Part shown: positions 59,201-64,000 of the stretch, in pieces
Layout: the number at the start of each line of letters is the position of its first letter
How positions within the stretch are numbered: position 1 is the first letter of the stretch
Assembly (NCBI RefSeq): GCF_037975245.1
Contig: NC_092574.1
Span: forward strand, 16,097,213-16,161,212
Length of the DNA: 64,000 nt
Reading direction: 5' to 3'
Origin: Apostichopus japonicus
Taxonomy: Eukaryota; Echinodermata; Holothuroidea; Aspidochirotida; Stichopodidae
Position numbers and translations under genes: made by a program
The notes under the pieces: generated by a model
Seen by the model: only the letters and a program-made list of their open reading frames with translations
What the model was told of the DNA's origin: nothing
The model's database searches: none

Positions 59201-62131
59201 CAGGGATTATCGGCACAATCGTTAACAGCTGGTTGAAAATAAAAATCAACAGAGGATTTTATTATGGGGAAAGAATGCTGTTAGTACAATTTGAGACTAG
59301 AAGACACTGCATTAGCACTACAAATAACTTAGGCCTCATGATAATAGATTTGTGTGAAGTCCTTGTGTCATACTGTCAACTATAAATCACACCCGCAGCT
59401 GTCAGCCGGTAGATTTGTTTTTAAATAGAGATGAGAACATAAACTAAGGTTGCATTTATTTACCGCTCTGTCATCTGCAATGTTTAATGTGATGTGACTG
59501 TACTCCCTCAAAAGTAATCTGGTGGTCAACGTAACTGCGCTAAAGATACAGCAGACACTTTTAGAACACTTTAGAAAGTAATTTCAAAGATTTCAATGTA
59601 TATTCATCGGCCAATAACCAATAAAGCTGCAACATTCATGAAGATTTTGCCCACTTTTGCCTGCGTAACAGTCGCGAATATTGGGATGTCAACTGGGACA
59701 AACATCTGTATGTGTACAAATACTTGCAAAGACCAGCGCCATGCATGAATGACGAGATGAAAATAAAAATCCTATAATTGAAGCCCGTTGTCAACGGGCT
59801 TCAATTAAAAATATGCTGTTACTATTATTTCTCACACTGCAAGAAATGCACTTCACAAAAGAGCAATAAAAAGTTCAACATGACTCCTTTCTCAGCCTCA
59901 GTCCCATTAACTCAGAACTTATCATGTGATCATTTGGGCATCACATGATTCTGAAAATTTAGAACTCATCATGTGATCATTCGGGCATCACATGATTCTG
60001 AAAATTTCTAAATGAGAATGATACCAGATTGTGTTAAAATTTGCAATTTGAAGAAGATGAGAGAGAAAAACCAACAAGCTCACAGCAAGTATAAATTCTT
60101 TTCCAATTGGACTGGTCTACATTTTATGTTGAACATACAACATCATTTCACTGTCTAGTGAAGCCCTCGGGCTGGTCTACAATACTTCATCATTTCACTG
60201 TCTAGTGAAGCCCCCTGGCTGGTCTACATTTCATGTTGAACATACTACATCATTTCACTGTCTAGTAAAGCCCTCTGGATGGTCTACATTTCATGTTGAA
60301 CATACTACATCACTTCAGTGTCTAGTGAAGCCCTCTGGTCTGGTCTACATTTCATGTTGAACATACTTCATCATTTCACTGTCTAGTGAAGCCCCCTGGC
60401 TGGTCTACATTTCATGTTGAACATACTACATCATTTCACTGTCTAGTAAAGCCCTCTGGCTGGTCTACATTTCATGTTGAACATACTACATCATTTCAGT
60501 GTCTAGTGAAGCCCTCTGGTCTGGTCTACATTTCATGTTGAACATACTTCATCATTTCACTGTCTAGGGAAGCCACCTGGCTGGTCTACATTTCATGTTG
60601 AACATACTTCATCATTTCACTGTCTAGTGAAGCCCCCTGGCTGGTCTACATTTCATGTTGAACATACTACATCATTTCACTGTCTAGTGAAGCCACCTGG
60701 CTGGTCTACATTTCATGTTGAACATACTACATCATTTCACTGTCTAGTGAAGCCCTCGGGCTGGTCTACATTTCATGTTGAACATACTACATCATTTCAC
60801 TGTCTAGTGAAGCCCTCTGGCTGGTCTACATTTCATGTTGAACATACTACATCATTTCACTGTCTAGTGAAGCCACCTGGCTGGTCTACATTTCATGTTG
60901 AACATACTTCATCATTTCACTGTCTAGTGAAGCCCCCTGGCTGGTCTACATTTCATGTTGAACATACTACATCATTTCACTGTCTAGTGAAGCCCTCTGG
61001 CTGGTCTACATTTCATGTTGAACATACTACATCATTTCACTGTCTAGTGAAGCCACCTGGCTGGTCTACATTTCATGTTGAACATACTACATCATTTCAC
61101 TGTCTAGTCACTCCCTCTGGCTGGTCTACATTTCATGTTGAACATACTACATCATTTCACTGTCTAGTGAAGCCACCTGGCTGGTCTACATTTCATGTTG
61201 AACATACTTCATCATTTCACTGTCTAGTGAAGCCCCCTGGCTGGTCTACATTTCATGTTGAACATACTACATCATTTCACTGTCTAGTGAAGCCACCTGG
61301 CTGGTCTACATTTCATGTTGAACATACTTCATCATTTCACTGTCTAGTGAAGCCACCTGGCTGGTCTACATTTCATGTTGAACATACTACATCATTTCAC
61401 TGTCTAGTGAAGCCCTCTGGCTGGTCTACATTTCATGTTGAACATACTACATCATTTCACTGTCTAGTGAAGCCATCGGGCTGGTCTACATTTCATGTTG
61501 AACATACTTCATCATTTCACTGTCTAGTCACTCCCTCTGGCTGGTCTACATTTCATGTTGAACATACTACATCATTTCACTGTCTAGTGAAGCCCTCGGC
61601 ATCATCTCCTGCTCTATTCCTATGATCATCCAGATGCAGAATTGATGAAAACTCGTAAAATATACATTTTATTAATCCCTTGATTTTGTTGGGAGTTGAA
61701 TTGGAGGTGAGGCAGGAGGGGGGGGGGGGGGGAGTGAATACTTCAGCCCTAGGACCCTAAGTCATTTAGGAAATATGAGATAAAGAATTATTTCCTCATT
61801 CTCTTAAGAGACTGCAAAATCAGAAGGCTTTAGAAAGGCCGGGGAAATTTGGGCTGGTGAGGTCATTGTCCCCAAGGCCCCCTCCCACTGGCTCTTGTCA
61901 TAAATGCTTGGAGAAAGAACTTATAATCCTTTTACTTACCATCACAGGTTGATTGATCCACAAATGTAACATCTCCTACTTCTCCATCTAGAAAGTCCAC
62001 CATCCCAATCACATTGCCCGGTTCTGATACGTAACAGGCGTAGGTCAGGTCTGCAATGTAATCGCTGGTCATCGACTCATCCCAAATATTGAACCGACTC
62101 AAAGAACCAAACAATGGCAACAAGTCTGAGG
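50278..62131 (-). CDS. SVEP1/polydom-like secreted multidomain protein, C-terminal part (seven exons; 5' end off the right edge)
   Basis: Minus-strand exons in order: 62131-61940, 59228-58995, 54710-54540, 54230-54024, 52109-51780, 51425-51231, 50459-50278. Every intron is phase 1 and GT-AG, giving 502 residues and a TAA stop. Domains in order: the C-terminal third of a pentraxin ([10 protein letters not shown], then [19 protein letters not shown]); two six-cysteine EGF modules; a TSP1 module ([14 protein letters not shown], six cysteines); a CCP-like module starting [14 protein letters not shown]; a linker with a furin-like RGKR site; a segment ending [15 protein letters not shown]; and a GCC2/GCC3 ephrin-receptor-like module ([22 protein letters not shown]). 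The last three pieces follow the arrangement before the EGF block of SVEP1, an extracellular adhesion protein binding integrins and growth factors. Here the pentraxin and EGF modules come first, so it is either a rearranged relative or a fusion. Phase-1 exons fit shuffling. Secretion is inferred from the modules; no signal peptide is in view. Confidence 0.82.
50930..51030 (+). repeat. Dispersed repeat fragment with GATCCTGCTAGGAT-like core
   Basis: TTGAAGAACATCCTGCTAGG, then TTGAAATGTCAGGC and, further on, AAGCAGTTTG. The same series appears in reverse complement at about 30470-30570, including the final AAGCAGTTTG. Confidence 0.55.
52140..53149. other. Intron of the SVEP1-like gene, unassigned sequence
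   Basis: No exon or repeat is recognised between the CCP-like and linker exons in this part. Confidence 0.5.
53150..53910. repeat. Nested tandem repeat, about 145-bp units
   Basis: Units begin near 53150, 53300, 53446 and 53588 with ATATCGTGTTTACAAG, then contain AATTTGACC, CAAATGACCTTTG, CCACCAAAA and a TGTGGTACTTCTACACAC block. A second, shorter round starts near 53700. Each round ends in GGGCGTCACA, a CA-rich stretch, ATGCAAAG and ATTGAAACCAAAAACAGGTA, so a block of units has itself been duplicated. Confidence 0.85.
54791..55131 (+). repeat. Left arm of a large inverted repeat (polypurine-bearing)
   Basis: The arm starts AGGTGCGTATCCGG, has a G/C cluster, a long GGAAAA-type polypurine tract (54834-54970), then GACATCATTACAGCG, TGCCTCACCCTAT, ACACCGACAACTCC and CTCTCTCACTAATGATC. 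The reverse complement of the whole series is at 58070-58437. Confidence 0.85.
55394..55560 (+). repeat. Repeat copy 1 with AGCGTACAAGAAAATTTT core
   Basis: GGCGTAGTCAGGATTTT, GGAGCGTACAAGAAAATTTT and CCCAGATGGCCGGAAA appear in that order. The same series recurs in the same orientation at 57718-57900. Confidence 0.7.
55561..56760. other. Interior of the inverted-repeat segment, unassigned
   Basis: No gene is recognised. It lies in the intron between the EGF and TSP1 exons. Confidence 0.4.
56771..57220. repeat. 122-bp tandem repeat with dimeric higher-order structure
   Basis: The word GATGGTTAGGCTACATTTCC begins near 56770 and again near 57014. Diverged forms begin near 56893 (GATGCTTAGGCTAGATTTTC) and 57136 (GATGGCTAGGTTAGATC). 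Units 1 and 3 are almost identical, so the period is about 122 with a dimer of about 244. Confidence 0.88.
57718..57900 (+). repeat. Repeat copy 2 with AGCGTACAAGAAAATTTT core
   Basis: CTCGTAGCGAGGAATTT, AAGCGTACAAGAAAATTTT and CCCAGATAGCTGGAAA appear in the same order as at 55394-55560. This copy has an extra stretch with AAGCGTAGCGCCACC. Confidence 0.7.
58070..58437 (-). repeat. Right arm of the large inverted repeat
   Basis: Reverse complement of the left arm. It carries GATCATGAGTGAGAGAGG, GGAGTTGTCGGTGTAAGGG, TAGGGTGAGGCACACG, a polypyrimidine tract (58290-58390) and GGATACGCGCCT at its end. Confidence 0.85.
59245..59775. other. Intron of the SVEP1-like gene, unassigned
   Basis: No exon or repeat is recognised. 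Confidence 0.45.
59776..59806. repeat. Perfect 15-bp hairpin with one-base loop
   Basis: AATTGAAGCCCGTTG, then T, then its exact reverse complement. It is GC-rich in the middle and stands alone in AT-rich intron sequence. Confidence 0.95.
59914..60007. repeat. Tandem 47-bp duplication carrying an ATCATGTGAT hairpin
   Basis: The two copies (59914-59960 and 59961-60007) differ at two bases. Each holds ATCATGTGAT and its complement ATCACATGAT, separated by CATTYGGGC. Confidence 0.93.
60115..61605. repeat. 60-bp minisatellite, about 25 copies, in a SVEP1-like intron
   Basis: The unit contains CTGGTCTACATTTCATGTTG, AACATACTACATCATTTCAC and TGTCTAGTGAAGCCCTCTGG. Copies vary at a few sites: CTACATC or CTTCATC, and CCCTCTGG, CCACCTGG, CCCCCTGG or CCCTCGGG. 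Two copies carry GTCACTCCC. Near the left end a three-copy group (TTC/CCCCCTGG, TAC/TAGTAAAG, CAGTG/GGTCTGG) is itself duplicated. Because 60 is a multiple of three, one plus-strand frame is open for 332 codons, but early copies with 61 bases break it. Confidence 0.95.
61606..61939. other. Intron sequence 3' of the pentraxin exon
   Basis: Contains a poly(G) run near 61716. No gene is seen. Confidence 0.5.
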
Positions 62132-62230
62132 CTGCAATGGAGGAGACAATACATTTATATGTTAACATATGAAACAGAATGTCATTGAGTACAGCGTGTG
62201 TTTCTAATTCACTCCCAGATTAATGTATTT

Positions 62231-62404
62231 CGTCCAGTTACAGAGTTGTTGACAATTTGACAATTCATAATCATGGACGTTAAATATGAATCTAAGAGAC
62301 TGACTTCGGTCAGCTTGCGGCTTTGATAAGCCAATGATGGCTTCTTCGTGAGTTGCTGCTTGCAGGAGGAGCTAAGTTATATACATATCTATATATATAT
62401 ATAT
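62231..62404 (+). mobile_element. SINE body, second copy, AT-repeat tail
   Basis: CATGGACGTTAAAT, GACTTCGGTCAGCTTGCGG and ATGGCTTCTTCGTGAGTT match the body of the minus-strand SINE at 7540-7775, and the copy ends in TATATA repeats. The tRNA-like head is missing or too diverged to recognise. It lies just upstream of the pentraxin exon of the SVEP1-like gene. Confidence 0.75.
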
Positions 62405-63594
62405 CCTTCTTTGTTACTTCCATTCTTGGCTCTAACTTGGAACAGTATCATGTGACCGCTCGCAGCAATTCTTTGGTTCTCACAACAATGAATAGTAGAC
62501 ACCATCAGTGTCCATATATGAAGTCCCTCAAATTTCCAGGGTAACCAATTACATGCATTACTTGGGGCAAATTTGTTCCTTAGATGTCTTAAGCCCTCAT
62601 TGAAGGCACATGGAATGATGGTGTCAACTCCTGGGTACCTGCCCAACTGACACTGTTAATTCAATGTCAGCAATGATGTCAACATTGCCCTTTGAGATTC
62701 AAAAGAAAAAAAAGAGTTTGAGATATTTCACTCTGGTAGGTACAGTGTGCAAGGCAAATTTCTTTAACAATTGTCCGATCGTCGGAGACTATTAAATTTC
62801 TGTTCAGACAACCAAAATCAGCTGTAGGGGTTGTCTGGCGGATGACTTATTACATCAAATTCAGATTGCAATGTAACCCCTTCAACCCCCCCCCCTCAAC
62901 CCCCACTCCCCCAAACAGGTAAACTTATAAATTGGTATCTCCCTCCATTTGCTTTGAATAAACTGAAATGAAACAAAACAATTGGTATAGGTCTTTGATC
63001 AATCCACCCAAAGTAGAGTTTTACTGGCCCAAAGCTGGTTCTTTTCACGAAACATACACATCTCTCTTACTGTGTACATATTACTTGTTTCTTTTTTTTG
63101 CCAGTTTTTTGCTCTACAACCAAATTTGCTGAACCGACAACCAAATCGCATGACTCGGTTGCCCAAGAGACCACCAGAAAGAAAAAAATCCAATAAACTG
63201 TGCCCTTGTGTATCATGTGGACATTCCTGACAATGTAGAATAGCACTATTTAGTAGTACTAGACACTATAGTGCATACATAGTCCCCTATATTTTCAGGT
63301 ATTAACAGCTAGTTTAGTTACCAATGACAAGTAGGTCTAACCTAATTTGTTATTTCCATGTCTGGAATGCATTACACAGCTAATGAAGGACTGAGATGGT
63401 AGACCTTGCGGCTGCATTAACATCTTACTGTTGTGTGAATAGAAAAGCATGTTGCACTTAAATGATTCTTTCACCAAGTCCCCTAAAACTAACAATTCAT
63501 CACAGATGATAGGGTGTAAGCAATTATGATGCATTATGTCTTTTTGGAAAGTATGTAGTTTTCTTCTTTTCCATTTTAGAAACCTCTCTTGTTT
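62405..63594. other. Unassigned sequence at the right side
   Basis: No pentraxin N-terminal exon was found here, so the upstream exon lies beyond the window. A poly(C) run lies near 62885. Confidence 0.45.
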
Positions 63595-64000
63595 TCTAGC
63601 CCTTATACAAATCAGAGCATGCAAATCGTTTGCAAATTGCATGCAAACTGTCTGCAAGTGAAAGCACGCAACCGGTTTGTATGGGCACGCTTTCTGAACG
63701 TAGTTTACACGCTCTCCGTATGCTTGAGCTGTTGCGTGCATTCTCGTATGCAACTTGCATGCATGCAAATAGGGTGGAGTTGACATGAAGCACGTTTCTC
63801 CAGTTGAAATGCGCGTCCAATTGCATGCAATTTGGACTCTTTGAGTGTGATTGATGAGTGCAAATTGGAACTTTGGACAATTTTGAAGTGGGCATGCATG
63901 CATTTGGCACACTGTTCATTTTTTAAGCGTGCAGTTAATATTGAAGCGTGCATTTGGCACTCTGTAAATTTTGGAGTGTGCAGCAAGTAACATCTGAAGC
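63595..64000. repeat. TGCA-rich low-complexity region
   Basis: GCATGCAAAT, TTTGCAAATTGCATGCAA, GGCATGCATGCATTTGGCA and GCGTGCATTTGGCACTCTG recur irregularly to the window end. It looks like a decayed array of short units containing TTTGCA and ATGCA. It is open for long frames only because the words lack stops. Confidence 0.6.

Noticed and set aside
59776-59806. A rho-independent terminator
   Set aside because: Hairpin terminators of that kind are bacterial; the context is an animal intron.
60115-61605. CRISPR-like regular repeats
   Set aside because: Units are head to tail with no unique spacers, and the DNA is eukaryotic.
60627-61625. A 332-codon plus-strand frame of perfect 20-residue repeats, as a repetitive protein gene
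   Set aside because: It is the minisatellite read in its one open frame. It lacks a plausible start, splice context or gene-like ends, lies in an intron of an opposite-strand gene, and earlier units with 61 bases break the frame.
62389-62646. An 85-codon minus-strand frame as the missing pentraxin exon
   Set aside because: It shows no pentraxin pattern (no YxDG or GQEQD-type blocks), and part of it overlaps the AT-repeat tail of the SINE.
63337-63986. A 191-codon minus-strand frame as a Cys/His-rich protein
   Set aside because: It follows TGCA-word low-complexity sequence. No domain, splice sites or codon pattern support it.

Overview
The window is animal nuclear DNA. It is AT-rich, with intron-split genes using GT-AG splice sites, long introns and many decayed transposons. 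Gene and transposon content suggest an invertebrate deuterostome, perhaps an echinoderm such as a sea cucumber. This is an inference: no marker in the window fixes the species. I saw no bacterial features, operons, CRISPR arrays or intact tRNA/rRNA genes.

Left third (1-20.9 kb). One SKI8/WDR61 exon lies at 828-961 on the minus strand, and the rest of that gene runs off the left edge. Divergent from it is a complete VPS37A gene (ESCRT-I subunit) on the plus strand. I could assemble all nine coding exons (7387-15296, 418 residues) with intact reading phase. A MITE-like element (2132-2706), a 5'-truncated CR1/Jockey-like LINE (5640-6680) and a reverse-oriented tRNA-derived SINE lie between and inside these genes. 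The SINE's microsatellite tail touches the VPS37A exon 1 splice donor. From 15.3 to 20.9 kb I see only 3' UTR and non-coding DNA.

Transposon graveyard (20.9-32 kb). It holds a BEL/Pao-like LTR with a broken gag, a decayed Ty3/gypsy element whose integrase end precedes its reverse transcriptase (the Gmr1-type order), a second gag/integrase fragment, a degenerate Crypton-like tyrosine recombinase apparently sitting inside a LINE, and a solo LTR with a 5-bp target duplication. The solo LTR is an inverted copy of the BEL-like LTR about 9.7 kb away.

Middle (32.7-48.1 kb). A plus-strand gene of eight coding exons encodes a 2391-residue acidic, Ser-rich, C-terminally coiled-coil protein of unrecognised family. 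It has a CpG-richer promoter region, a non-coding first exon, a tiny start exon and one 6.2-kb exon. Its first intron carries a minisatellite and a TTAA-flanked MITE.

Right (49.9-64 kb). A minus-strand gene, tail to tail with the previous one, encodes the C-terminal half of a secreted SVEP1/polydom-like protein: pentraxin, two EGF, TSP1, CCP-like, linker, GCC2/GCC3, stop. The exons are joined by phase-1 introns, and the 5' part is off the right edge. Its introns are full of repeats: a 60-bp minisatellite of about 25 copies, 0.35-kb inverted repeat arms, a 122-bp tandem repeat with dimer structure, and a second copy of the SINE family.

The three larger genes act in unrelated places (endosomal sorting, probable cytoskeletal scaffold, extracellular matrix), so no functional cluster is evident. 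I found no convincing new multi-gene system.
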